Below are positions 9,211-18,158 of a DNA stretch of 64,000 nucleotides, piece by piece; the first letter of the stretch is position 1, and each line of letters opens with the position of its first letter. The notes under the pieces were generated by a model, which saw nothing but the letters and a program-made list of their open reading frames with translations, had not been told where the DNA came from and searched no databases. Origin of the DNA: an uncultured Pelagimonas sp. (GTDB lineage: Bacteria > Pseudomonadota > Alphaproteobacteria > Rhodobacterales > Rhodobacteraceae); assembly GCA_947497905.1 (NCBI GenBank), contig CANMIH010000003.1, positions 1-64,000 on the forward strand. Direction: 5' to 3'. A program made the position numbers and the translations under genes.

Positions 9211-10110
9211 TTAGCCGCCAAAGGCTGCAAGCAGCTCATCCACGGTACCCATCATCGACTGCATGCCGCCGCCAGCAATATAAAGCGGGCCTGAGTTCAG
9301 ATAGATGATCTGACCTGACTGCCCGGCCTTGGTGCCTGCCACCAAGGGGTTGTCCAGCGTTGCCGCTGCGGCTTCACCAGCCTGTCCAATTGCAGCGCCG
9401 CGGTCGACAACCAACATCCAATCGGGATTGACGTCTGCCAGGAACTCAAACGAAACCGCTTCGCCATGGGTCTCAGCAGTGATTGCATCATGGGCTTCGG
9501 GCAAACCTGTGGCCTCATGCAACCACCCAAACCGCGAATCCGCGCCATAGGCCGAGACCTTGCCACCATTGGTGAGCACGATCAGACCGTTACCCTTACC
9601 CTCAATGGCCGCTGCGAGCGTCGCGAGCTTGGCATCCAGCGCAGCATTCAAGGCAGCCGCCTCATCCACTTTGTCAAACACAGCCCCATAGGCCGTGGTC
9701 CGCGCCTTGGCCTGACCAACCAAATCTGCGCCCCAGATGGTCATGTCAACGGTTGGGGCCACCTTGGTCAGAGGGTCGAACTGGCGCGAGGATCGGCCTC
9801 CGGCAATGATCAGATCCGGCGCCATAACTGCGAGCGCCTCAAAGTCAGGCTCAAACAGGCTACCAACGGCTTTGGCATCCGCGGCCACATCTTCGAGATA
9901 ATCCAGATAGACCGGAGCCGGCAGGCCATCCACATCAACACCCAGCGCCTCAAGCGTGTCGACCGCCGCAAGGTCAAGCACAACAAGTTTTTCAGGCGCA
10001 ACCGACACCTCGGCGGCCCCTCTTGCGGTTTCAATAGTGATGGATTCAGCAAAACTTGTAACAGGCAGAGCCACAGCCAGCGCCACAGCCGCAATCAAGG
10101 AACGGGTCAT
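9211..10110 (-). CDS. Iron-siderophore ABC transporter, periplasmic binding protein
   Basis: The 299-residue protein has a cleavable signal peptide (MTRSLIAAVALAVALPVTSFA) and a class III (FhuD/FepB/CeuE-like) binding-protein fold. Motifs include APEKLVVLDLAAVDTLEALG near the start of the mature domain, APDLIIAGGRSS and SRFGWLHEATGL. The last resembles the loop of petrobactin/catecholate binders such as YclQ and FatB. It delivers a ferric siderophore or haem to the two permeases downstream and is the first gene of the operon, divergent from a DUF2218 gene. The exact ligand is unknown. Confidence 0.85.
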   Translation of the reverse strand: MTRSLIAAVALAVALPVTSFAESITIETARGAAEVSVAPEKLVVLDLAAVDTLEALGVDVDGLPAPVYLDYLEDVAADAKAVGSLFEPDFEALAVMAPDLIIAGGRSSRQFDPLTKVAPTVDMTIWGADLVGQAKARTTAYGAVFDKVDEAAALNAALDAKLATLAAAIEGKGNGLIVLTNGGKVSAYGADSRFGWLHEATGLPEAHDAITAETHGEAVSFEFLADVNPDWMLVVDRGAAIGQAGEAAAATLDNPLVAGTKAGQSGQIIYLNSGPLYIAGGGMQSMMGTVDELLAAFGG

Positions 10111-10239
10111 CAGAATCTCCAGTCGAGGTTTTTGTCGCTGGCTGACCCAAAGGCTGGCTGAACATCTTTATTCGGGAATTACGTCTTGCCGGATGTGACT
10201 GCAACACCTAATTTGAGTGAAACAGTCAGGAAATCAGGC

Positions 10240-10536
10240 ATGACATCGACAACAATTGAGACCGGAACCTTTCAAACCAGCCATGCGAGCAAGTATCTGC
10301 AGCAACTGTGCAAGCATTTTGGCCACAAGGTGCCAGCAACCTTTGATGAAACCGCAGGACAGGTCGACTTTATGTTTGGCCCGGCAAAGATGCGGGCCGA
10401 GCCGGATGTCTTGCGGGTCGAGATCATATTGGCCGATCCAGAAGACCGAGACCGCGCCCGCGCTGTGATCGACAGCCATCTGGAGCGGTTCGCTTTCCGC
10501 GAAGCCTTTAAAACCATGGACTGGCACACCCAGTAA
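10240..10536 (+). CDS. DUF2218 small protein linked to siderophore uptake
   Basis: This 98-residue protein matches the DUF2218 pattern: TSHASKYLQQLCKHFGHK at the N-terminus, a short beta region, and DRARAVIDSHLERFAFRE near the C-terminus. Members are often found beside siderophore importers and are annotated as iron-responsive, but no biochemical role is established. The start at 10240 is preferred because an AGGA sits 10 bases upstream; the longer ATG at 10186 has no ribosome site and adds non-conserved residues. It is divergent from the siderophore-transporter operon across about 130 bp that must carry both promoters. Confidence 0.78.
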   Translation: MTSTTIETGTFQTSHASKYLQQLCKHFGHKVPATFDETAGQVDFMFGPAKMRAEPDVLRVEIILADPEDRDRARAVIDSHLERFAFREAFKTMDWHTQ

Positions 10537-10607
10537 GTTTCCAGGCAAGTTTCTTGGTCTCGCCCCGCAAGAGTTCAAAAAATCTCGACCTAAGTGATTT
10601 TTTGCTC

Positions 10608-10636
10608 TTGCACCCATCTTTGGCTTTGTCTAAATC
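10608..10636 (+). promoter_or_regulatory. Promoter of tRNA-Val copy 1
   Basis: TTGCAC (10608-10613), a 17-base spacer and TAAATC (10631-10636) stand 12 bases ahead of the tRNA 5' end, a normal sigma-70 layout. The same two hexamers are preserved at the second tRNA copy while the spacer differs. Confidence 0.6.
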
Positions 10637-10648
10637 CCCCTCCACGGC

Positions 10649-10724
<76 letters not shown>

Positions 10725-10777
10725 TTACTTCCCAAGACACCTGAAACACCCGCCAAAGCCTTGAAGGGCATGGATAA

Positions 10778-12256
10778 TTAGGGTGTTCTAGCTCCTGTTT
10801 CGCGACAGTATGAAAGATGGTCTGTAAACACCAGTTTCAAGACCGTTCTGCGTAGTGAGATATTGCCTTTTGCCCATAGTTTCCAAGGCTTTGAGAGGAA
10901 ATTCAGGGAGAGTTCTAGCGAGGCGCAAAAGTCTCGCGTTGAAGGGGCGGGTTTGGCTTGGTTTTCCTGCAAAATGATCTTCTCTTTTTCGAGTGAATCG
11001 ATCTTTTTCTCGTAGGCTTTGATTACCGTTGCATTGTCGGCTTCGACAATTCTGTCCAACAGAACATCGATCTGCTTCTGAGCATCGGCAATCTGTTTTT
11101 CGTAGTACTTTGCCTCCTGCGCCAATTGTTCGCCTCGGATGTCCCATGCTTTGCGGAACATGGCCATGACCGTGGCAAATACGTTTGAGCTTGGCTCAAG
11201 CTGGTGAAGAACTTCTCCTACGTCATCTTCGAGTTTGTCGCGACGGATCGACTTTCCGTAGCTTTCGCAACCTTTCGTCTGACACAGATAGTAGGGATGG
11301 CGCTTTGTCTTTCCTTTTGACCAACAAGAACGGAGTGGTGCGCCACAGCCGTGGCATACCGCGAAGCCACGTAGAGCAAAGTCCTCTCCGATGTTTTTGC
11401 GGGCAGGTGCAATCGCCCGTTGCTTTCTGCGTTCTTGGATGCGCCAGAAGGTCTCTGCCGAGACGATTGGTTCATGGTGCCCCTTGACCCTTGAGAGGCC
11501 CCAAGGTGCATAACTGATCAAGCCGCAGTAAATCTCACGATCAAGAAGCCGAGTGACTTCCTGCTGCCGAACCAGACCATTTTTTCCTTTTGGGAATTCT
11601 GGTTTGGTGCTGAGGAAGTTGCGAATATCAACTTGGTTTTGAAACCGACCGCTAGCGTAGCCCTCTAAAGCCTCCTGCACGATGGAGGCTTTAGGTTCGT
11701 CCCGCACCAGCATTTTGCCGTGCTCTCGAAACTTGTCGTAGCGATACCCGAAGGGTGCAGCGAAGGTATAGTAGCCATTCTGCATCCGCGCCCTCATCTT
11801 TTGCGAAACCTGCCTCCCGTTCTGTTTGCGCTCTAACGCCCCTTGAGCTGCCATGATGGTTTCGATGAACTCGCCCTCTGGCGTGTCCTCGAATTTGAAG
11901 TTCAGGCATTCGATGGTCGCACCACGTGCACGGAAGGCTTCTCGCAGGTCGAGGTGAAAGCGCGTATCACGTGCAAAGCGTTTCAGGTCATCGAAGATAA
12001 CCACGAAATCTTCATCTGGCTGCGCATCCAAATATGACAGAAGGGCCACCATGCCAGGTCTTTTCATGAAGTCGCCGCCGCCAGAAATCGTGTCGGGGAA
12101 GACCGCTGCTACCCGATACCCTTTGCTTACGGCGTATTCGCGGCAACGGCTTTCTTGAGATTGGAGGCCGTGACCTTCCAACTCTTGCGACTTGGAAGAG
12201 ACGCGACAGTAGATGATCGCGTTCGCTTGTTCGTTTTTGGTTGTTACTCCTGCCAT
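10778..12256 (-). CDS. Large serine recombinase (element integrase)
   Basis: 492 residues. The N-terminal resolvase domain shows AIIYCRVSSKSQELEGHGL with the catalytic Ser in the RVSS block, followed by the conserved DDLKRFARD Arg-containing region. The middle is the Recombinase domain (PFGYRYDKF...). A zinc ribbon follows with Cys pairs CHGC and CQTKGC near residues 315-345, then a long coiled coil around residues 370-430. This is the architecture of phage-type large serine integrases, which join attP and attB and need a directionality factor for excision. It lies 53 bp inside the left tRNA and reads toward it, a typical integrase position. The start with SD GAGGAGG overlaps the preceding small gene by 13 bp, so the two are coupled. 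Confidence 0.9.
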   Translation of the reverse strand: MAGVTTKNEQANAIIYCRVSSKSQELEGHGLQSQESRCREYAVSKGYRVAAVFPDTISGGGDFMKRPGMVALLSYLDAQPDEDFVVIFDDLKRFARDTRFHLDLREAFRARGATIECLNFKFEDTPEGEFIETIMAAQGALERKQNGRQVSQKMRARMQNGYYTFAAPFGYRYDKFREHGKMLVRDEPKASIVQEALEGYASGRFQNQVDIRNFLSTKPEFPKGKNGLVRQQEVTRLLDREIYCGLISYAPWGLSRVKGHHEPIVSAETFWRIQERRKQRAIAPARKNIGEDFALRGFAVCHGCGAPLRSCWSKGKTKRHPYYLCQTKGCESYGKSIRRDKLEDDVGEVLHQLEPSSNVFATVMAMFRKAWDIRGEQLAQEAKYYEKQIADAQKQIDVLLDRIVEADNATVIKAYEKKIDSLEKEKIILQENQAKPAPSTRDFCASLELSLNFLSKPWKLWAKGNISLRRTVLKLVFTDHLSYCRETGARTP

Positions 12257-12543
12257 TGGTCCTCCTCTGCGCGAGTCTGCGCCCATTCGTTGTTAAACAA
12301 GGATACCAAATCACTGGAATCCTGATCCAATGCTTCCTGATCTTCTCCACAGTTTTGCGTTGGGGATTTCAGATCATAGCCGAGATCTACAAACATCACG
12401 ACAATCGACCAAAGGGATTCGACCAGCTCCTTTTGCTGATCCAGTGGCATATCGCTTGCCTCAAGCATGGCTGCGTAAACCTCCCAGTCAACGGAGAGGC
12501 TGGGGCGTTTGGGTATATCAAATGGTTCGGGCGGACAGGTCAT
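12244..12543 (-). CDS. Small acidic protein coupled to the serine integrase
   Basis: A 99-residue, strongly acidic protein (tail SLFNNEWAQTRAEEDQWQE) with an excellent ribosome site AAGGAG 8 bases before ATG. I do not recognise a family. It is the first gene of a two-gene unit whose second gene, the integrase, overlaps it by 13 bp. Candidate roles are an integrase partner or a directionality factor, but those are usually small and basic with an HTH, which is not seen here. It is a real gene by spacing and ribosome site; the function is unknown. Confidence 0.6.
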   Translation of the reverse strand: MTCPPEPFDIPKRPSLSVDWEVYAAMLEASDMPLDQQKELVESLWSIVVMFVDLGYDLKSPTQNCGEDQEALDQDSSDLVSLFNNEWAQTRAEEDQWQE

Positions 12544-12767
12544 GCGCGCACTCCTTTCTTCAAATAGGTTTTTGGGAAAATGTCTTTCTCACGTCGCCTG
12601 TTTCGCACGGCGCACGATGAGAACAAATATAGAACATATAACCACATTTCCCTTCGATCACGCAAGGAAAATCTCTGAATGATCCTATGCGCTTAACCTG
12701 TCACTAGCATGGCAAGGCTGTGGCTATCTCGGGTGTTCAGAGGGTGAATACGGGTGTATGAGAAAGC

Positions 12768-13490
12768 ATGTCATTTGATCCAAAGAATAAGGCCGACAAG
12801 GCAAAACTCTATCCAGTCCTCAAGGCTCTCGCTGATCTTGATCCTCGAAAAACACCTGAACTGATTATGGATGATGCTGTGGGTTATCCCGTTGCACGAG
12901 GTCAGGATTATGTGCGTAACATGAGAAGAGGAGATATCGCTGCCACATATGCAACGCTAATCCACCAGTGGCTTACAGAGCAACACTTCGAGTTAGCACA
13001 TCGCCTTGCTGGTGATATTTTTGCAGAAACGCCAGAACAACGCTGGCAGACGATCCTAGATGAGCGCGCTAGATCCGATAGCTTTAGGCTTGTTCTGGTT
13101 CCTCTGGTAATGGGCATCCTTGAACGAGAAAGCCAGTTGAAGCCAGTCGACACGACCATACGGCTAGGCGAACGGTTTTGTTTTGAATTGGAGAGCGAAG
13201 AAGAGGGGTTTGTGATCGCTTTGCAGTGCGTGCGGGGCCAATGGCACAACATTACCCTTGGCCCAAATGGCGAAGCCAGTGCACCGATAAAAATAGGTGC
13301 AAACCACTTGCCGCGATTGAGTGGGGGACAGCTTGATCCGCTTACTGAAAATCATGACGAAGGACAGCATGAATTTGTGCTGGTTGTAGCGCCAACGGGA
13401 GACATTCCCGTAGATATGAAAGACCTCATAGCTTGGGTGGCAGGCAATAGATGCGAAATGCACCGCACTAGAGTTCAGGTATTAAAATGA
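12768..13490 (+). CDS. Unknown protein, HTH-like N-terminus and beta-rich C-terminus
   Basis: 240 residues in two parts. Residues 1-80 are helical, with a KALADLDPRKTPELIMDDA and YVRNMRRGDIAATYATLIH pattern that could be a DNA-binding helical domain. Residues 120-235 look beta-rich, with LGERFCFELESEEEGFVIAL and HDEGQHEFVLVVAPTGDI. The second part loosely resembles DUF4384-type domains found in signalling and defence-like proteins, but I would not assign it. It is the first cargo gene after the integrase unit and converges on a metallopeptidase-like gene with a 16-bp overlap of coding ends. A link with the neighbouring Hachiman system is possible from position only. Confidence 0.6.
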   Translation: MSFDPKNKADKAKLYPVLKALADLDPRKTPELIMDDAVGYPVARGQDYVRNMRRGDIAATYATLIHQWLTEQHFELAHRLAGDIFAETPEQRWQTILDERARSDSFRLVLVPLVMGILERESQLKPVDTTIRLGERFCFELESEEEGFVIALQCVRGQWHNITLGPNGEASAPIKIGANHLPRLSGGQLDPLTENHDEGQHEFVLVVAPTGDIPVDMKDLIAWVAGNRCEMHRTRVQVLK

Positions 13491-14254
13491 CCACCTAAGA
13501 TTGGTTTGAGCGCTTCGTTGCAAGGCCATAGCTTAGCCCATTCCTGAGCGCCTTGAGTTTTGAGCTCGTCGTATCGGGATGGATCGCCCAGTTTGACTAT
13601 CTCCAAGTCTTTGAAGAAATCCTCAGGACTGCCGAGGTCGTTTGCGATGGATGCCGCCCCAGCAGTCTGTGCCAACTGGATCGCGTCGAAGAAACACGGA
13701 ATGGTCACGTCACGCGAGTAAGCTTGCAGTTCTTTTTTTGCGGGAATAAGTGAAGTATGTCGGTGAACTTGTGCTCGAAGTAAGGGCATCTCTGCTAAAT
13801 GCCCTAGTAACTGAAAAATGCGCGTCGCAGCATTGGGGTGCGTTCGTCCTTTGAAGCCATTCTTGGTATCTTCAAGTTCAATGAATATCATCACTGTTGA
13901 GATTGCAAAAACCTTCTGTCTGAGTTCATGCCATTCGCGAGCCGAATATGAACCCAGAAGCGAATCTGAAGCCTCGTGGTCCGCTTGTAACTCTAAACAC
14001 TTAGATAGCTCTACAGAGCCATACTTTTGTATGTTTTGTAGAGGAGCTGTTCTGGATAGTTTTTTGCGCGAAACAACATTCAGTTGTGAGGAGAGCTGAA
14101 GAAGTGAAAAATGGCCTAAGTTAGCGTGCTCCCACTCATGCCCAAGCACCCAAGCTATAGAGGTCAAACATATCTTTCTTGGAAGAGTTGGTTCGTAACT
14201 CAGGGGGGGCTGATCCAAAGCCATTGAAATAATTGAAAGAATTTTCTCCGCCAA
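13475..14254 (-). CDS. HExxH metallopeptidase-like protein, likely N-terminally truncated
   Basis: 259 codons from a TTG; no ATG exists in this open stretch. The zinc-site motif HEWEHANLGH (residues 39-48) and a downstream ELQAD (88-92) that could supply the third ligand give a gluzincin-like signature, similar to the Lit/U49 phage-exclusion peptidases and M48 peptidases. The rest (HPNAATRIFQLLGHL and a C-terminal region) is unrecognised. The frame stays open upstream of the TTG for eight more codons and then meets a single TAA at 14279-14281; beyond it the same frame runs on for at least 53 sense codons. The gene may therefore be interrupted by a nonsense codon, or it may start unusually. 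It is transcribed toward the 12768 gene and away from hamAB. Confidence 0.6.
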   Translation of the reverse strand: MAEKILSIISMALDQPPLSYEPTLPRKICLTSIAWVLGHEWEHANLGHFSLLQLSSQLNVVSRKKLSRTAPLQNIQKYGSVELSKCLELQADHEASDSLLGSYSAREWHELRQKVFAISTVMIFIELEDTKNGFKGRTHPNAATRIFQLLGHLAEMPLLRAQVHRHTSLIPAKKELQAYSRDVTIPCFFDAIQLAQTAGAASIANDLGSPEDFFKDLEIVKLGDPSRYDELKTQGAQEWAKLWPCNEALKPILGGHFNT

Positions 14255-14278
14255 GCTCTGTGAAATGATGATTTTTGT

Positions 14279-14440
14279 TTACCCCTTCTCTTGTCGCACG
14301 CAAGCCTCGAACCATGAGTTGCTAAATTCTAGCCAGTCGGGAAGCTGTTCAGTTTCCTCGTTCAGAAGGAGTTCAGCAATGTTTGTAAAGCTTTCGGTAT
14401 CAATAGCAGTCAAAGTGGCTCCTGCATAAGAGGCAAACAT
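14279..14440 (-). pseudogene. In-frame upstream fragment of the metallopeptidase gene
   Basis: From ATG at 14440 the same frame as the metallopeptidase encodes 53 residues (MFASYAGATL ... EACVRQEKG) with a helical, Glu/Leu-rich look, then TAA at 14279-14281. It ends 25 bases before the TTG at 14254. Farther upstream the frame also encodes a CPNCTAC cluster without a start codon. This is consistent with the lost N-terminal domain of the peptidase, or with a separate tiny gene. No good ribosome site precedes the ATG. Confidence 0.4.
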
Positions 14441-14482
14441 TTGGATGCAAGCTGTGCAATTTGGACATCCTTCTTCCTTAGC

Positions 14483-14511
14483 TTGACGGGTAGTGATAGA
14501 GTTGATTGAAT
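14483..14511 (+). promoter_or_regulatory. Candidate promoter for hamAB
   Basis: TTGACG (14483-14488), a 17-base spacer and TTGAAT (14506-14511) lie 31 bases before the hamA ATG. The stretch is AT-rich. It is seen by eye only. Confidence 0.45.
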
Positions 14512-14542
14512 AAAAGAAGAATAAACCAGAAATTGATTATAA

Positions 14543-15511
14543 ATGAATGATGAAACGACGCTAGACCTAAGCAACTTGGATGTCGCTACACTCCTTGAGC
14601 AGACCGTTCGAAGCGATGGTAAAGTGACTGACACACACTTGAAGGTCGTCGAGGAGTTCCTGGAAATTGATGGAACACTAACTAAAGCACATTGCTACCG
14701 TCTCCCTGTCGATAAAAATCGCAGAGTGCGTTACAAACCCCTAGCTGAGTACCTAAGAGATAGAATAATCGATTATTCAGTTCCACGGCATCGTGTAAAC
14801 GAAGCTAAAAAGCGGATGGAAAGCTCCGGCTCTACGGCGCTTTTCGTTAAGCTCGAAAGTGAAGCGAAACGGCTCTTCACTTCACTTGGAAATACTGGCG
14901 AAGGCGGCGAACTTCTTTTGTTTGCATTCGCTGAAGCGGTATTTGGGCTCTCTCAAATCATCTGTAAAATGAGTCTGAAGACATCGACTGAGATGCACTA
15001 TCATGGAGCAGACGGAGTATATGCTTCTGGCACACCACAAGGTGAGTTGAAAGTCTATTGGGGAGAGTCAAAGCTCTACGGAGATGCTTCCGACGCAGTA
15101 AGGGATTGCCTTAATTCGCTTGCTCCATTTTTGACCGACGAGGAAAGTGAAACTTCTGCTCGCTCCCAAGATGTTTTTCTAATCAATGAATTTGCAAACT
15201 TCGACGACACTACTTTAGTTAACTCTCTGAAGCGATACTTTGACCAAGATGACGAAAAGTCTCTACTGATGGAGCATTGCGGGATTGCGTTGGTTGGATT
15301 TGATAGCGCGGTTTACCCTGCCTCACCACAGTTAGACTTAATTGAAGATATAGATGAAGCGATTAGAAGTCGGATACCGGCGTGGACCAAGCAGATCAAG
15401 AACCGAATTCAGAAAGAAAACCTAGAGCATTATGAAATCCATTTCATATGCGTGCCCATGAAGTCTGTCGAGGATTTCCGTTCCTATTTTCTGAAGTTAA
15501 TGGAGGTATAG
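14543..15511 (+). CDS. hamA: Hachiman anti-phage defence protein HamA (DUF1837 nuclease)
   Basis: 322 residues with the DUF1837 core. An acidic helix GEGGELLLFAFAE (about 119-131) is followed by the KMSLKT strand (142-147), D157 within HYHGADGVY, and E175-S-K177 within VYWGESKLYGD. This D...ExK arrangement is the PD-(D/E)xK-type nuclease signature of HamA, the effector of Hachiman systems. HamB senses DNA and releases HamA to degrade DNA during infection. The N-terminal ~100 residues are a variable region. The next gene starts one base after the stop and encodes the helicase partner, which makes the assignment firm. The start ATG (14543) has only a weak ribosome site. Confidence 0.87.
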   Translation: MNDETTLDLSNLDVATLLEQTVRSDGKVTDTHLKVVEEFLEIDGTLTKAHCYRLPVDKNRRVRYKPLAEYLRDRIIDYSVPRHRVNEAKKRMESSGSTALFVKLESEAKRLFTSLGNTGEGGELLLFAFAEAVFGLSQIICKMSLKTSTEMHYHGADGVYASGTPQGELKVYWGESKLYGDASDAVRDCLNSLAPFLTDEESETSARSQDVFLINEFANFDDTTLVNSLKRYFDQDDEKSLLMEHCGIALVGFDSAVYPASPQLDLIEDIDEAIRSRIPAWTKQIKNRIQKENLEHYEIHFICVPMKSVEDFRSYFLKLMEV

Positions 15512-15512
15512 C

Positions 15513-18131
15513 TTGACCCTTGCTACGCTTCAAAAATGGCTGATTTCACAAGAAGGGCTTCAACAGAAGCTAACCGATTTGCGCGCTTGGTCTGCAGCGA
15601 AAAGTTTTGGATTGGAAACACTCTCAGAAACCCCTGAATTATCAGAAACCGATTGGCCGGAATTTCTTCTAGCGGCAAGTATTTTTGCAGCAAGTGAAGA
15701 GAAGAATTTCAAGGAATTAGCTCTGATGATTGCCCATTCAGCGGTCTGCTTTGCGACTGAAGAGAAATTCAGAGACGCTGGAGGGCTTATACTTTCAAGG
15801 CTCCAGAATCTTCGTGCGATTGATCTAGCCGAAGAACGTAAATTAATCTCAAGCAGTCTTGAGACGAGAGTTGGTATGTTCGAACAAATGTTACTGACGC
15901 GGAGACGTTCAAACTCAGTCATTGCCTTCAATCTAGAAGCATCTATGTTTGCCAATCAGTTTCAACGTAATTTGTGGGATGGGTTGAATGTTGCAGACTG
16001 GGTTTCAGCGACAGCCCCCACCGCAGCAGGCAAAACCTTTGCTGTATTGAATTGGGTTCTTACTCAAATTTCAGAAAAAAAACTTAATTCAGTCGTGTTC
16101 ATTGCACCGACGCGTGCCCTAGTGTCGGAAATTGAGAGGCAGTTTAATGATCTCAAGTCACTTCACGGACTCAAAGATTTAAAAATATCCTCCCTTCCTT
16201 TACGTGACCTCGGTGCTGGAGGAAAGCCGTTTATCGCGGTCTTCACCCAAGAGAGATTACACATTTTTTTAAATTCTCTTAAAGAACTCCACAGCTTTGA
16301 TGCGGTAATAATAGATGAAGCTCACAAGTTTTCTGATGAGAGAAGAGGTGTAATTTTGCAAGATGCGGTTGAAAGGGTAGTCCGAACAAACCCATCAACT
16401 CGTGTGATCTTCCTAAGCCCACACTCTGAGAACCCAGAGGTTTTGCTCGAGGACGCGCCAAACGCAGCCGAAGTTACGTCCATCCCCAACAACACTTCTA
16501 CAGTTATGCAGAATTTAGTGGTGGCAGAACAAGTCCCGAGAAGAACTAAAGATTGGACACTTTCCCTTTCTGCCAACGACAAACTGGTTCCTATCGGTAA
16601 GTTTTCACTGTTTGACCGCCCAACTTCAGTACGAAAAAGATTGGCGTTTGTAGCGCTGGCTCTTGGTAAGGAAAGTAATGGCACTCTGGTGTATGTGAAT
16701 ACTGCCGATGGAGCGGAAAAAGTAGCGAAGCTGATTTATGACGGATTACTTTCTGAAGAATTCACAGAAGATACCGAACTTGAGGATTTATCAGATTTTT
16801 GCAAGAGGATGATACACCCTAAATTTCAGTTGGTTAAATGGGTGAAACGTGGAGTAGCATTTCACTACGGAAACATGCCTTCAATATTACGAGAAGAAAT
16901 CGAACGTCTTTTTTCAAGTGGAAAAATCAAGTTCTTGGTCTCTACGTCTACACTTATTGAAGGGGTAAATTTGTCTTGCCGCACTATTGTAGTGCGAGGC
17001 CCTAAGAAAGGTTTGGGGCGCGATATGACACCTCAAGATTTTTGGAATTTAGCTGGACGAGCGGGGCGCTGGGGGGCTGATTTTTACGGCAACATTGTTT
17101 GCGTCGATGTCAGCAAGCGTGATGTTTGGCCTGAAGGAGTTCCCCAAAAGACAGCTTATCCGATTGAGCGAGAAACTGATCGAGTTGTGAGGCAGTTCGA
17201 CCGGCTAGAGGACTATTTAAAAGATCGTTCCGCGATGAAAACGGATAAAGTCGATGGAAAACTAGAACATGTCGCTGCCTACTTGATGGGGTGGGCCTAT
17301 CGGGAAGGTACAATCCTCAATTCAGCACCCGTTCGAAAAATTGGATCCAGGCAGGCTGGAAGTTTGGAGGAGCTTGTAAAGCTATCAATCTCTGAAATCG
17401 ACATTGAGGCAGCTATCGTGGAAGCAAATCCAGGAATTTCGGTGACAGCGCTACAGCGTCTTCTTGACTATTTCCGGTTATTTGAAGGAGACCCCGAGCT
17501 TCTTCTGCCTATCCCACCTGAAGATGATGCATCGGTCGATCAGTTCGTTTTCATATTTGATGTTATTAATCTTACATTGGCTCCAGTGTTTGCGCCGGAT
17601 AAAAGAGTTCTACCTTGTGCACTGACGACTTGGGATTGGATGAGGGGAAAAACTCTAGGTCAAATGATCGCAGCGCGAGTCAAACGGGAGTTTCGAAATG
17701 GAGACTACGAAGCAATTGACGAGCTCCCCTATGCAACCTTGATTCGAGAAACAATGGCCTCTGTGGAGGAAATTGCGCGATTTTTAGCTCCGAAATATCT
17801 TGGAGCACATCTATCAGTTTTACGTAAATTCTTTGATGAAAAAGGATGTTTAGATCGCTTCCCGGAAGACCTGACCTATGACTTGTACCTCGAGTTTGGG
17901 GTCAGCACAAAAACACTTGTTTCTATGATCGGCCTCGGTCTTTCCAGAACAAGTGCCATTGAACTTGGCGATAATATAAGTAGGACAGATTTAAGTGAAG
18001 ACGAAGTTTTAGAAACTCTTAAAACAGGAGAATGGGAGTCATTGGATTTGCCAACTTTGGTAAAAAGGGAGATTAGAACTATCGTAAAGCGAAGAAGTGA
18101 AGAGCGGTCACGGAGCGTAGAAATTAATTAA
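15513..18131 (+). CDS. hamB: Hachiman anti-phage defence helicase HamB
   Basis: 872-residue superfamily 2 helicase. An N-terminal ~150-residue domain precedes Walker A APTAAGKTF (168-176) and DEAH (268-271). The second RecA domain carries YVNTADGAEKVAKLI, STSTLIEGVNL and the motif VI-like WNLAGRAGRWG, a Ski2-like set. A long C-terminal region follows. Translation starts at TTG 15513 with GGAGG 8 bases upstream, one base after hamA stops. HamB is the sensor and translocase of Hachiman and holds HamA inactive until it engages altered DNA; this is known from the family, not seen here. Motifs look intact, so the system is probably functional. Confidence 0.87.
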   Translation: MTLATLQKWLISQEGLQQKLTDLRAWSAAKSFGLETLSETPELSETDWPEFLLAASIFAASEEKNFKELALMIAHSAVCFATEEKFRDAGGLILSRLQNLRAIDLAEERKLISSSLETRVGMFEQMLLTRRRSNSVIAFNLEASMFANQFQRNLWDGLNVADWVSATAPTAAGKTFAVLNWVLTQISEKKLNSVVFIAPTRALVSEIERQFNDLKSLHGLKDLKISSLPLRDLGAGGKPFIAVFTQERLHIFLNSLKELHSFDAVIIDEAHKFSDERRGVILQDAVERVVRTNPSTRVIFLSPHSENPEVLLEDAPNAAEVTSIPNNTSTVMQNLVVAEQVPRRTKDWTLSLSANDKLVPIGKFSLFDRPTSVRKRLAFVALALGKESNGTLVYVNTADGAEKVAKLIYDGLLSEEFTEDTELEDLSDFCKRMIHPKFQLVKWVKRGVAFHYGNMPSILREEIERLFSSGKIKFLVSTSTLIEGVNLSCRTIVVRGPKKGLGRDMTPQDFWNLAGRAGRWGADFYGNIVCVDVSKRDVWPEGVPQKTAYPIERETDRVVRQFDRLEDYLKDRSAMKTDKVDGKLEHVAAYLMGWAYREGTILNSAPVRKIGSRQAGSLEELVKLSISEIDIEAAIVEANPGISVTALQRLLDYFRLFEGDPELLLPIPPEDDASVDQFVFIFDVINLTLAPVFAPDKRVLPCALTTWDWMRGKTLGQMIAARVKREFRNGDYEAIDELPYATLIRETMASVEEIARFLAPKYLGAHLSVLRKFFDEKGCLDRFPEDLTYDLYLEFGVSTKTLVSMIGLGLSRTSAIELGDNISRTDLSEDEVLETLKTGEWESLDLPTLVKREIRTIVKRRSEERSRSVEIN

Positions 18132-18158
18132 ATATTTTATAAAGGAGGAGTGCGTATT

